64,000 bases of DNA from Sulfitobacter geojensis (lineage in GTDB: Bacteria; Pseudomonadota; Alphaproteobacteria; Rhodobacterales; Rhodobacteraceae). Below the pieces are notes generated by a model. The model saw only the letters and a program-made list of their open reading frames with translations. It was not told where the DNA came from and did no database searches. Position 1 is the first letter of the stretch. Each line of letters starts with the position of its first letter. The stretch is taken from positions 1,922,001 through 1,986,000 of the forward strand of contig NZ_JASE01000005.1 in the NCBI RefSeq assembly GCF_000622325.1, given 5' to 3'. The position numbers were made by a program, and so were the translations under genes. This document shows positions 18,733 through 26,933 of the stretch, in pieces.

Positions 18733-20079
18733 TTATGCGCCCGGGTTACAGGAGCCCAAAGAACCACCGGCCATCTGTGGGTGATCGGGGTCGTACGTCA
18801 CCTGCTCAACAGGTGTGACTTCCACGATTTCCAGAAGGTCGAATTCGGAGGTCGGGTTCTCCTTACCCTTCACAACCAACACGTCCTTAAAGCACTGGTG
18901 ATCGTCGCCGCGGTACAGCGTCTTGCCGTTGCCCATGCCGTCGAATTCAAAGTCTTCCAGCGCTTCGACAACCGCACATGGGTTGAAGGACCCAGCACGT
19001 TCAACCGCATCTGCATAAAGCAGCGCCTGAACATAACATGTGTGCGCAGCCTGTGAGGGCGGGAAGCCATATTTGGTGCCGAAGGATTTAACGAAGGCTT
19101 TGGAGCCTTCGTCGGTCAGGGACCAGTGCCAGTTTGTAGAACCGAAGATGCCCTTAACGTTGGCACCCGCACCCTTCGCCATCAGGCGGGAGTAAAGCGG
19201 AACAACGATTTCGAAGTTCTTGTCGTTCACAAGCTTGTCGCGCAGACCGAACTGAACCGCGTTGGTCAGCGAGTTGACCATGTTCCCGCCGTAGTGGTTC
19301 AGAACCAGAACGTCGGCACCGGACTGCAGAACAGGCGCGATATAAGCAGAGAAGTCGGTTTGTGTCAGCGGTGTCTTAACAGCCGCAACAGTTTCCCAAC
19401 CCATGGCTTCGGTAGAAGAACGCACGGCTTCTTCTGTGGTGTAACCCCAGTTATAGTCGGCGGTCAGGTGATATGCCTTGCGGTCTTTGCCGTAGTTGGC
19501 GGCCAGAACAGGCGCGAGGGCGGCACCGGACATGTATGAGTTAAAGAAGTGGCGGAAACCGTTGGCCCGCTTGTCTTTGCCCGTGGTGTCGTTGGAGTGG
19601 GTCAGACCCGCCATAAAGATAACGCCGGCCTCTTGGCACAGCGCCTGAACAGCAACGGCCACACCGGAAGAGGATCCGCCGGTTACCATCACGGCACCGT
19701 CTTTTTCGATCATCGACTTGGCAGAAGCGCGCGCAGCGTCTGATTTGGTTTGCGTGTCGCCTGTGACGTACTCGACCTTCTTGCCGAGGATCCCGTTACC
19801 CTGCAACGCTTTGGAGCTGAAGGTGTTCATCAGGCCGCCGTCGCCGCCACCGTTCAGGTGCTCGACTGCCAGCTCGTAGGCGCGCAATTCGTCGGCACCC
19901 TCGTCTGCGTAGGGGCCGGATTGTGGGACGTTAAAGCCCAGCGTGACCGTGCTGCCTTGCGGCGCGTTGGTGAAACCGGCATGGCCGTCGGCACGCAGAT
20001 AGGTGGGCAGCGCCAGACCGGCGCTTGCGACAGCACCCGTTTTAATCAGACCACGACGTGTGGGGTTCGAAAATGACAT
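18733..20079 (-). CDS. Periplasmic substrate-binding protein of the liv-type transporter (Tat signal)
   Basis: Type I periplasmic binding protein of 448 residues and first gene of the transporter operon. The N-terminus MSFSNPTRRGLIKTGAVASA has a twin-arginine motif and short hydrophobic stretch, so Tat export is likely. The fold is supported by TVTLGFNVPQSGPYADEGADE, VMVTGGSSSGVAVAVQAL and FMAGLTHSNDTTG. ATG 20079 is preceded by GGGAGG; the extension 33 codons upstream is rejected. The ligand cannot be assigned: relatives bind branched-chain amino acids, amides, urea or short-chain acids. Divergent from a DUF2083 regulator, which may control it. Confidence 0.9.
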   Translation of the reverse strand: MSFSNPTRRGLIKTGAVASAGLALPTYLRADGHAGFTNAPQGSTVTLGFNVPQSGPYADEGADELRAYELAVEHLNGGGDGGLMNTFSSKALQGNGILGKKVEYVTGDTQTKSDAARASAKSMIEKDGAVMVTGGSSSGVAVAVQALCQEAGVIFMAGLTHSNDTTGKDKRANGFRHFFNSYMSGAALAPVLAANYGKDRKAYHLTADYNWGYTTEEAVRSSTEAMGWETVAAVKTPLTQTDFSAYIAPVLQSGADVLVLNHYGGNMVNSLTNAVQFGLRDKLVNDKNFEIVVPLYSRLMAKGAGANVKGIFGSTNWHWSLTDEGSKAFVKSFGTKYGFPPSQAAHTCYVQALLYADAVERAGSFNPCAVVEALEDFEFDGMGNGKTLYRGDDHQCFKDVLVVKGKENPTSEFDLLEIVEVTPVEQVTYDPDHPQMAGGSLGSCNPGA

Positions 20080-20249
20080 GAATTCCTCCCGGATTTGTAA
20101 ATCGCCTGTCCCTTGCTCCCGGACAGTGCGGCACAATTGTGCAAAGGCACTATCGCCGAATGTGGGAAAACGGATCAATAAGCCCCTTGAACATCACGTT
20201 ATTTTTGTAAATATCTTAGCAGTGAAGATTGAAATACTGTAAAGTTTAT

Positions 20250-20289
20250 AATGTTGCAGCGCAGAATTTGTTAATGTCGCAGCGCAGAA
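20250..20289. promoter_or_regulatory. Two direct 17-base repeats upstream of the DUF2083 regulator
   Basis: AATGTTGCAGCGCAGAA at 20250-20266 and AATGTCGCAGCGCAGAA at 20273-20289 differ at one base and are spaced 23 bases centre to centre, about two helical turns. They lie in the 259-base divergent gap, 50-89 bases before the regulator start. Same-face tandem sites suggest a protein operator, most simply for the adjacent regulator itself. Confidence 0.55.
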
Positions 20290-20338
20290 ACGTATTGAAA
20301 TTGCGTGATATTGGCGCATTTATCAAAGGCTGAATGTG

Positions 20339-21634
20339 ATGGCACGAGAAGCATTGACCGGCAGCCGCATCCGCGAACGACGGGTAATGGCGGGGATGAA
20401 GCAGGCCGATCTCGCGCGTTTGGCGGGGATTTCGCCCAGCTACCTGAATTTGATCGAACACAACCGGCGCAGAATCGGCGGCAAGTTGTTGCTGAACATC
20501 GCAGGGGCCTTGGGCGTAGAGGCGCAGGCGCTGACCGACGGGGCGGAGGCGGCGTTGATCGCCACGCTGCGCGAAGCGGCGGATGCTGCGGGGCTGAGTG
20601 GTGATGAAGTGACCCGCGCCGACGAATTTGCAGGCCGCTTTCCAGGTTGGGCGGATGTGCTGGCAGGCACCGCCAAACGCGCCACTGCACTTGAGCAGAC
20701 TGTTGAAGCATTGAATGACCGTTTGGCCCACGATCCGCATCTGGCCGCGTCAATGCATGAGCTGTTGTCGACCGCTGCGGCAATCCGGTCAACCGCCGCG
20801 ATCCTTGCCGAGAACGAGGCGCTACAGCCCGAATGGCGCAACCGGTTTCACGCCAATATTGACGAGGACAGCCGCCGCCTTTCCAACAGCGCCGAGGCGA
20901 TTGTCGCCTATCTGGATGCTGATGCGCAGGCCGCTGATGCGGCCAGTTCGCCACAAGAAGAGGTTGAGCTGTACCTGTCTGCGCAAGAGTTCAGTTTCGC
21001 CGCCCTTGAACAGGGGGTCGACAATACGGCGTTGATTGATGCCATGGTACAAGACGCACCACAGCTGACGTCGCAGGCGTCAAAATACATTGCTGCAATG
21101 GTGCTGCGGCAGGTGGACGATGATGCCAAGGTGCTGACGCTGCCGGACCTGCGCATCGCGATCGCGCAGGTCGGCACGGACCCTTTGATGTTGGCCAACC
21201 ACCTGCGCTGCCCTTTGGCGTGTTTGTTGCGCCGGATGGCCGCGTTGCCCGAATTGGGGGCAGGGTTGGTGGTGTGCGACCGCTCGGGTACCGTGATTTT
21301 TCGCAAATCGGTCGAAGGCTTCACCGTGCCGCGTCACGGGGCATGCTGTCCGCTATGGCCCCTGTTTGCAGCATTGGGCCAACCGGGCAGCGTCACCCAT
21401 GCGCGCATCACCCAACCGGGGCGCGCGGACGCACCATTTGACGGCTTCGCCGCGGCCGAAAATATCGCGAATACCGGCTATAACATGGCCCCGTTGCGTC
21501 AGGCCGTGATGCTGTTGCTGCCCGCAGAGGCGGGTGTCGGTCCGGCGGTTCCTGTGGGGTCGACCTGTCGGGTATGCCCGCAAGAACACTGCCGCGCCCG
21601 GCGCGCTCCGTCCGTGATGAGCGGCGGTATTTAG
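20339..21634 (+). CDS. XRE-family regulator with DUF2083 domain (ScfR/RamB/PccR type)
   Basis: A 431-residue transcription regulator. Residues about 8-62 are a helix-turn-helix of the XRE class (MKQADLARLAGISPSYLNLIEHNRR). The C-terminal DUF2083 region begins near residue 270 and ends with a cysteine pattern, VGSTCRVCPQEHC, typical of short-chain acyl-responsive regulators such as RamB, PccR and MccR, which govern acetate or propionate metabolism. GTG 20336 directly precedes the chosen ATG. It is divergent from the transporter operon, so control of that operon or of itself through the 20250-20289 repeats is plausible. The effector is unknown. Confidence 0.88.
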   Translation: MAREALTGSRIRERRVMAGMKQADLARLAGISPSYLNLIEHNRRRIGGKLLLNIAGALGVEAQALTDGAEAALIATLREAADAAGLSGDEVTRADEFAGRFPGWADVLAGTAKRATALEQTVEALNDRLAHDPHLAASMHELLSTAAAIRSTAAILAENEALQPEWRNRFHANIDEDSRRLSNSAEAIVAYLDADAQAADAASSPQEEVELYLSAQEFSFAALEQGVDNTALIDAMVQDAPQLTSQASKYIAAMVLRQVDDDAKVLTLPDLRIAIAQVGTDPLMLANHLRCPLACLLRRMAALPELGAGLVVCDRSGTVIFRKSVEGFTVPRHGACCPLWPLFAALGQPGSVTHARITQPGRADAPFDGFAAAENIANTGYNMAPLRQAVMLLLPAEAGVGPAVPVGSTCRVCPQEHCRARRAPSVMSGGI

Positions 21635-21762
21635 ACCGTTCGCAGCAGGGCAGATCAGATCACCTTTTGACAGCCCCCCATGTCCAGTGCATGCTGGTCG
21701 CTACTGCATGACATTCCGCGACAGACGGGGTGCTTGCGGGATTAGGGGAGGGGGCGACGCAC

Positions 21763-22128
21763 ATGGGTAAACATGTTGTGCTGGTCGAGGACGAATTGAA
21801 CATCGCGGAAGCGATCCGTTTTTTGCTATCGAACGAGGGCTGGCGAGTCGAAACTTTGGCCAATGGCACGACCGCTGTGGACGTAATCCGAAAAGCCGCG
21901 CCAGATTTGGTGATGCTGGACGTTATGTTACCGGGCAAGTCGGGGTTCGAGATATTGCATGATCTGCGGGCCGATCCGGTTTTCGAGGCCTTGCCAATTC
22001 TGATGCTGACCGCCCGCGGTCAGGCGCGTGACCGTGAGATGGCCGAAAAAGCAGGGGTTAGCAGATTTATGACCAAGCCGTTTTCGAATTCGGACATGCT
22101 GGACGCGGTGCGCGAGCTGACCAGCTAA
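21763..22128 (+). CDS. Single-domain response regulator (CheY-like)
   Basis: A 121-residue receiver domain without an output domain. Phosphorylation residues are all present: acidic pair Glu9-Asp10, phospho-acceptor Asp53 in VMLDVMLPG, Thr83 in MLTA and Lys105 in TKPF. ATG 21763 follows GGGGAGGGG. The gene is 15 bases before a small membrane protein and the large hybrid kinase at 22407, which is the probable phosphodonor. With no DNA-binding domain it must act by protein contact or phosphorelay. Confidence 0.92.
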   Translation: MGKHVVLVEDELNIAEAIRFLLSNEGWRVETLANGTTAVDVIRKAAPDLVMLDVMLPGKSGFEILHDLRADPVFEALPILMLTARGQARDREMAEKAGVSRFMTKPFSNSDMLDAVRELTS

Positions 22129-22143
22129 GTAAAGGCCAGACCT

Positions 22144-22410
22144 ATGCCAAACGGTCCCGTATTTCTGGAACGTCAAACCTACCGGATGCGCCGTTTGATG
22201 GATGCGGTGCGCCTGTTGCCGCTATTGGGTGCTGCGCTGTGGATGGTGCCGCTGATGTGGCCCTTGCCCGAGGCAGAGGGTGGCGGCATCGCGATGAGCA
22301 CCGCGCTGCAGTATCTGTTCGGAGTCTGGCTGATGCTGGTGGTGATGCGCCTGATTTTGTGGCGCAAGACCCGCGTGCAGGATGCGCCTGGGTTGGACAC
22401 GGCTGAATGA
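22144..22410 (+). CDS. Small membrane protein upstream of the symporter-kinase
   Basis: An 88-residue protein with two hydrophobic helices (LLPLLGAALWMVPLMWPL and LQYLFGVWLMLVVMRLIL) separated by a short Gly/Glu loop, and a polar C-terminal tail. Its stop overlaps the kinase start by four bases (ATGA), so the two are translationally coupled. Small membrane proteins also accompany SSS transporters, where they assist the carrier; by analogy this may be an accessory subunit of the sensor's transporter part. No family was recognised with certainty. Confidence 0.75.
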   Translation: MPNGPVFLERQTYRMRRLMDAVRLLPLLGAALWMVPLMWPLPEAEGGGIAMSTALQYLFGVWLMLVVMRLILWRKTRVQDAPGLDTAE

Positions 22411-25130
22411 CCGTCGGCATCAACCAGCTTGTCTTTGTCTGTCTGGCTTATGTGGTGATCCTGTTCGCGGTGGCCTTCCTTGCAGAGCGCGCTTCGGCGC
22501 AGGGCCGGTTCGGCGCGATTCTGCGATCACCGGTGATCTATACCTTGTCCTTGTCGATCTATTGCACCGCATGGACGTTCTACGGCGCGGTCGGATACGC
22601 GGCGCGCTCGGGGTTGGAGTATGTGACGATCTATCTGGGACCCTCACTGGTGATGATTGGCTGGTGGTGGATCTTGCGCCGACTGGTCAGCATCGGGCGC
22701 AGCCAGCGGGTGACGTCGATTGCCGACCTGATTTCGTCGCGCTATGGCAAATCGAACGCGCTGGCGATTGTTGTGACATTGATGGCCGTGATCGGGGTGA
22801 CGCCCTATATTGCATTGCAATTACAATCGGTTGTCCTGTCTCTTTCGATTTTCGCAAAGGCAGAGGCCGCTGGTGGGCAAGCCTTCAACGCCACGCCGGC
22901 GGCTTTCTGGGTGGCTACGGGGCTGGCACTGTTCACCGTGCTGTTCGGGACCCGTAACCTGAACGTCAACGAACGCCACCACGGCATCGTCATCGCCGTT
23001 GCGGTGGAGGCGGTGGTCAAACTGGTGGCCCTGCTGGCGGTCGGCATTTTTGTGGTCTGGGGGCTGGCAGGTGGATTGGGCGAAACGCTGGCGCGCATAG
23101 ACGCCTCCGATATCGGGGAGTGGGAAGTGCAGGGCAGCCGCTGGACCGCGCTGACCTTTCTGTCAGCGGCGGCGTTTTTGTGCCTGCCGCGGATGTTTCA
23201 GGTGATGGTTGTCGAAAATGACGATGAACGCCATTTGCAAATCGCATCCTGGGCCTTTCCCGCCTATGTGATGTTGATGAGCCTGTTTGTGGTGCCCATC
23301 GCGGTTGTCGGACTTGATCTGTTGCCCGCCGGATCAAACCCCGACCTGTTTGTCCTGAGCCTGCCGCTGAGCCAGAACCAGAACGGGCTTGCCACCCTGT
23401 CTTTCCTTGGCGGGTTTTCGTCCGCGACGTCGATGGTCATCGTGGCCACACTGGCGCTTAGTACAATGGTCAGCAATCACATCGTCATGCCCGTGTGGCT
23501 GGCGCTGAGGCAGGGCGGGGCCACGCAATCGGGCGATGTGCGCGGAGTCATCATCCTTGCGCGGCGGATGTGTATTTTGCTGATCATCGCCTTGGGGTTC
23601 TTTTATTACCGCGCCTCCGGGGGCAGCGGTGCTTTGGCGGCGATCGGTACGATCAGTTTTGGCGGAGTGGCACAGTTTTTGCCGGCGCTGTTAGGCGGAA
23701 TTTTCTGGCGCGGTGCCACGCGGGCTGGGGCATTTTGCGGCTTGGGCACCGGTTTTGCGTTATGGATATTTACCATGTTACTGCCAAGTTTCGGCGTGGA
23801 TGTCGCCCTGTCGAAAGACACCTTTGAACAGGGGCTCTTGGGGATCAACTGGCTGCGGCCGCAGGCGCTGTTCGGCATCGACGGGCTGGACCCGACCGTG
23901 CACGCCGTTGTCTGGAGCATGTCACTGAATACATTGGCCTTTACCGTGGTTTCGGTGTTTTCTTTCCCCGAACCCATTGAGCGGTTACAGGGCGCGCAAT
24001 TCGTCAATGTGTTGGATCATTCCGGCCCTTCACGGGTCTGGACCGCATCGGTCGCAGGCAGCGAAGATCTGATGATTATGAGCCAGCGTATCATGGGCGC
24101 GACCGAGGCACAGATTTTCTTTCACAAACAGACCAAGGCGCAAGGGTTGTCGGGACATCTGCCCGAACCGACGCCGGCCTTTATCGACGCGCTTGAACGG
24201 GAACTTGCCGCTTCTGTCGGTGCCGCCACGGCGCATGCGATGGTCAGCCAGATTGTCGGCGGCAGCGCGATTTCGGTGCAGGACCTTCTGGCGGTGGCCG
24301 ATGAATCCGCCCAGATGCTGGAGTATTCCAGCCAGCTGGAACAGAAATCGCGCCAATTGACCGAAACAGCAGCCCAGTTGCGCGCAGCCAACGAAAAGCT
24401 GACGCAGCTCTCGTTGCAAAAAGACGGGTTCCTGAGCCAGATCAGCCATGAATTGCGCACGCCGATGACCTCGATCCGGTCGTTTTCGGAAATCCTGCGC
24501 GATACCGGCAGTCTGAGTGAAGAAGACAAGACGCGTTATGCCTCGATCATCCATGCCGAAACGATCCGCCTGACGCGCCTGCTGGATGATCTTTTGGACC
24601 TGTCAGTATTGGAAAACGGTCAGGTTTCACTGCATCTGGGACAAGAACCTTTGCACAGCGTTCTGGCGCGTGCGGTGACCACTGTGGTTTCGGGGGGCGA
24701 CGGGCGGTTGCATGTTCATATTGCACCGCAGGAAGAAGACGTGGTGTTGAACACTGACTTGGACCGGTTGGTGCAGGTGTTCATTAATCTGATCAGCAAT
24801 GCCCAGAAGTATTGTCAAGCCGACGCACCCGCACTGACCATCACACCACAGCTGACACCGACGGGGCTGGCGATAGATTTTGTCGATAACGGCAAGGGAA
24901 TCGCCGGAGATGAACAGGCTGTTGTTTTCGAAAAGTTCTATCGCGTGGGCGGATCGCAAGGCGATGGTGCGGGGCTGGGGCTGGCCATTTGCCAAGAGAT
25001 CATGGAACGCTTGGGCGGACGGGTCCGCTATCTTGAAGGTAGCACCGGGGGGGCATTTCGGGTGACGCTGCCCCATGCGGCAATGGCCGGGCAAACTGCC
25101 GCAACTTCCAAAGTTACGCCACCCGCCTAA
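22407..25130 (+). CDS. Sodium/solute symporter - histidine kinase hybrid sensor
   Basis: A 907-residue membrane sensor. Residues 1 to about 520 resemble the SSS family (PutP-like, about 13 helices). A coiled-coil linker around residues 640-670 (QLEQKSRQLTETAAQLRAANEKL) leads to the dimerisation domain with His681 in SQISHELRTPM. The ATPase domain shows the N box NLISNAQKYC, the G1 box DNGKGIAGDEQ and GDGAGLGLAICQEI. This is the CbrA/CrbS architecture, in which transport or binding of a nutrient controls kinase activity; CbrA senses histidine and CrbS governs acetate use. No PAS domain or receiver domain is fused. The likely partner is the CheY-like protein at 21763. Confidence 0.93.
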   Translation: MTVGINQLVFVCLAYVVILFAVAFLAERASAQGRFGAILRSPVIYTLSLSIYCTAWTFYGAVGYAARSGLEYVTIYLGPSLVMIGWWWILRRLVSIGRSQRVTSIADLISSRYGKSNALAIVVTLMAVIGVTPYIALQLQSVVLSLSIFAKAEAAGGQAFNATPAAFWVATGLALFTVLFGTRNLNVNERHHGIVIAVAVEAVVKLVALLAVGIFVVWGLAGGLGETLARIDASDIGEWEVQGSRWTALTFLSAAAFLCLPRMFQVMVVENDDERHLQIASWAFPAYVMLMSLFVVPIAVVGLDLLPAGSNPDLFVLSLPLSQNQNGLATLSFLGGFSSATSMVIVATLALSTMVSNHIVMPVWLALRQGGATQSGDVRGVIILARRMCILLIIALGFFYYRASGGSGALAAIGTISFGGVAQFLPALLGGIFWRGATRAGAFCGLGTGFALWIFTMLLPSFGVDVALSKDTFEQGLLGINWLRPQALFGIDGLDPTVHAVVWSMSLNTLAFTVVSVFSFPEPIERLQGAQFVNVLDHSGPSRVWTASVAGSEDLMIMSQRIMGATEAQIFFHKQTKAQGLSGHLPEPTPAFIDALERELAASVGAATAHAMVSQIVGGSAISVQDLLAVADESAQMLEYSSQLEQKSRQLTETAAQLRAANEKLTQLSLQKDGFLSQISHELRTPMTSIRSFSEILRDTGSLSEEDKTRYASIIHAETIRLTRLLDDLLDLSVLENGQVSLHLGQEPLHSVLARAVTTVVSGGDGRLHVHIAPQEEDVVLNTDLDRLVQVFINLISNAQKYCQADAPALTITPQLTPTGLAIDFVDNGKGIAGDEQAVVFEKFYRVGGSQGDGAGLGLAICQEIMERLGGRVRYLEGSTGGAFRVTLPHAAMAGQTAATSKVTPPA

Positions 25131-25193
25131 AGGCTCTGGTAACACTTCGTCAGCTATATCTCTGACCTAGAGCCGCAATCGCGGGTGAAGTGT

Positions 25194-26456
25194 ATGGGAT
25201 CAAAACAGGATATGGCAGGGTCGGCAAGCACCGCTCAAGAGGGCGCTGCACCTACGGACACGACCTTGCATCGCAAGGTGCAAGCGGGACAGGCCGAGCA
25301 TCAGGCGCGGGCGATGTCGCTGGCCAAAGCGTTGCGCCTGACACTTGCCAAAGTGGCGGAAGATCTGTTCGAGGTGTCCATGGCCGCGATCAGCGTGCGC
25401 AGCCAGTTCTGTCCCGGCGATGACATCGAAAAAGAACTGAAAGAAGCTGCTTTATTGATGCTTTTTGACGGTCCGGGGCAAAGCCGCGCGGCGGTAATGG
25501 TTGATCCCGCGATGGTCGGGGCGTTGATCCAGCAACAGACCATGGGCAAGGTCCTGCCCGTGCTTGAGGGCGCAGAGCGTCCGATGACCCCGACAGATGC
25601 CGCGATTGCCGCGCCTTTCCTCGATGCCTTGTTTACGCGGGCCGGGCCGGTGCCCGAAGATCCGGTCGAGCGAAAGCTGATTTCCGGTTTCCGCTTCGGC
25701 GCTTGGGTAGAGGATGCGCGGATCTTGAGCATGTCGCTGGATGCACCGGAGTATCAACTGGTGCATATCGACGTGGATATTTCTGGTGGCGTCCGGCAGG
25801 GACGGATCGTTTTATGCATGCCGCGGGGGCATGACACGATCACCGAGCCGTTGCCGGATGGTGCAAGCGGGGCGTTGCAAGGCGAAAGTGCCCCGCGCCA
25901 GCCGGTGACCCTGTCGGATACGGTGATGATGCTGGCGGTGGATTTGCGCATAAGCCTTGCCCGTTTGCGCATGCCCCTGCGTGACTTGGGTCATCTCGCG
26001 ACAGGCGACATTCTGGATCTCGGGGCCGCAAGCTTTGCCAAGGTGCGGGTTCAGACCTTTGCGGGTAAAGCCGTGGGCCAAGGCACGCTTGGCCAGATTG
26101 AAGGAGCACGAGCAGTTCAAGTGCAATCGACCCACACGGGTGCGCTGAACCTGCAACGACGGGCGTCGGATCGCGATCACATGGGGTTGCCCGATATTTC
26201 TGCCCAGCCTCCCGAAGGAAATGACCGGCGCGACCAACTTGGTTTGCCGGCAGTGAGACACATGCCGGATCTGCCTGACTTGCCCGACACGTCGGAAATG
26301 CCAAGACTTGAGAACGAGGAAGAGATGGCCGCTGCGCACAGTTTGCCCGATCTACCTGATCTACCGGATATGTCTGACTTGCCTGAAATTGACGCGCCGC
26401 TTGATCTGCCGGACCTGCCTGATCTACCGGACCTGCCCGAACTGAATGTCGGTTAG
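25194..26456 (+). CDS. FliM/FliN C-terminal (SpoA) domain protein with Leu-Pro-Asp repeat tail
   Basis: A 420-residue protein outside any flagellar cluster. Residues about 237-310 resemble the SpoA domain of FliM/FliN (LRISLARLRMPLRDLGHLATGDILDL then VRVQTFAGKAVGQGTLG). Residues 30-220 resemble the middle region of FliM-like proteins (KEAALLMLFDGPGQSRAAVMVDP). The last 60 residues are rich in LPDLPD repeats. In flagellar switches FliM binds phospho-CheY; here a CheY-like protein is three genes upstream, which suggests an effector for that response regulator. It could instead be a genuine motor protein encoded apart. The start is ATG 25194 with GGTGAAG before it; GTG 25185 is an alternative. 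Confidence 0.75.
   Translation: MGSKQDMAGSASTAQEGAAPTDTTLHRKVQAGQAEHQARAMSLAKALRLTLAKVAEDLFEVSMAAISVRSQFCPGDDIEKELKEAALLMLFDGPGQSRAAVMVDPAMVGALIQQQTMGKVLPVLEGAERPMTPTDAAIAAPFLDALFTRAGPVPEDPVERKLISGFRFGAWVEDARILSMSLDAPEYQLVHIDVDISGGVRQGRIVLCMPRGHDTITEPLPDGASGALQGESAPRQPVTLSDTVMMLAVDLRISLARLRMPLRDLGHLATGDILDLGAASFAKVRVQTFAGKAVGQGTLGQIEGARAVQVQSTHTGALNLQRRASDRDHMGLPDISAQPPEGNDRRDQLGLPAVRHMPDLPDLPDTSEMPRLENEEEMAAAHSLPDLPDLPDMSDLPEIDAPLDLPDLPDLPDLPELNVG
26263..26452 (+). repeat. Imperfect repeats encoding Leu-Pro-Asp triplets
   Basis: Two blocks of nine-base units (CTG-CCN-GAY and variants) encode LPDLPD-type tandem triplets, one around 26266-26290 and one at 26341-26450, separated by an acidic stretch. 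Leu and Asp codons vary between units, so the array is under protein-level constraint and has not expanded recently. Confidence 0.75.
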
Positions 26457-26463
26457 CGCCAGC

Positions 26464-26886
26464 CTAGCAGAAGCGCTGCGCCAACGCTTGCCGCATGCCT
26501 GCCAGATCATAGCCGCCTGCCTGTGCCGTTTGCACAATCTCGTCGGCGTCCATGTCACCCGCTTGTCCCAAAGCCCAAGCGATGGTTGAACGGGTGCCCG
26601 ATGCGCAATAGGCCAGCACCACGTCACCGGTTTCAACCCCAAGTGCGCGGTTGTTCGCAATCACGTCGGGCACCATTGTTTGATGCGTCAGCGGTTGTTC
26701 GCTGAACGACAGACCCGCGGCCTCGGCTGCTGCGCGGATGGCGGCGGCGCTATGGCTTGGCGGCACTTCTGCATCCGGGCGGTTGCACAGAATGCGTGTA
26801 ATGCCGGCCTCGGCCAGCGCGGCCATATCATCGGCTGCAATCTGCGGGCTCACGAAATAGCGGGGGGTCAACTGTCGTATATCCAT
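26464..26886 (-). CDS. TIGR01244/DUF442 sulfur transferase or phosphatase-like protein
   Basis: A 140-residue member of the DUF442 (BLH N-domain) family with a cysteine phosphatase/rhodanese-like active loop: Cys-Ala-Ser-Gly-Thr-Arg-Ser in VLAYCASGTRSTIAWAL near residue 93. It begins LTPRYFVSPQIAADDMAALAEAGI, the typical family start. These proteins accompany the Blh persulfide dioxygenase, as here (47 bases downstream of that gene), and are thought to move sulfane sulfur. ATG 26886 replaces a nine-codon longer frame. Confidence 0.85.
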   Translation of the reverse strand: MDIRQLTPRYFVSPQIAADDMAALAEAGITRILCNRPDAEVPPSHSAAAIRAAAEAAGLSFSEQPLTHQTMVPDVIANNRALGVETGDVVLAYCASGTRSTIAWALGQAGDMDADEIVQTAQAGGYDLAGMRQALAQRFC

Positions 26887-26933
26887 GAGGCAGATGTACG
26901 AAAGCCGGTCCAACCTGTCCAGAGCCGATACGC

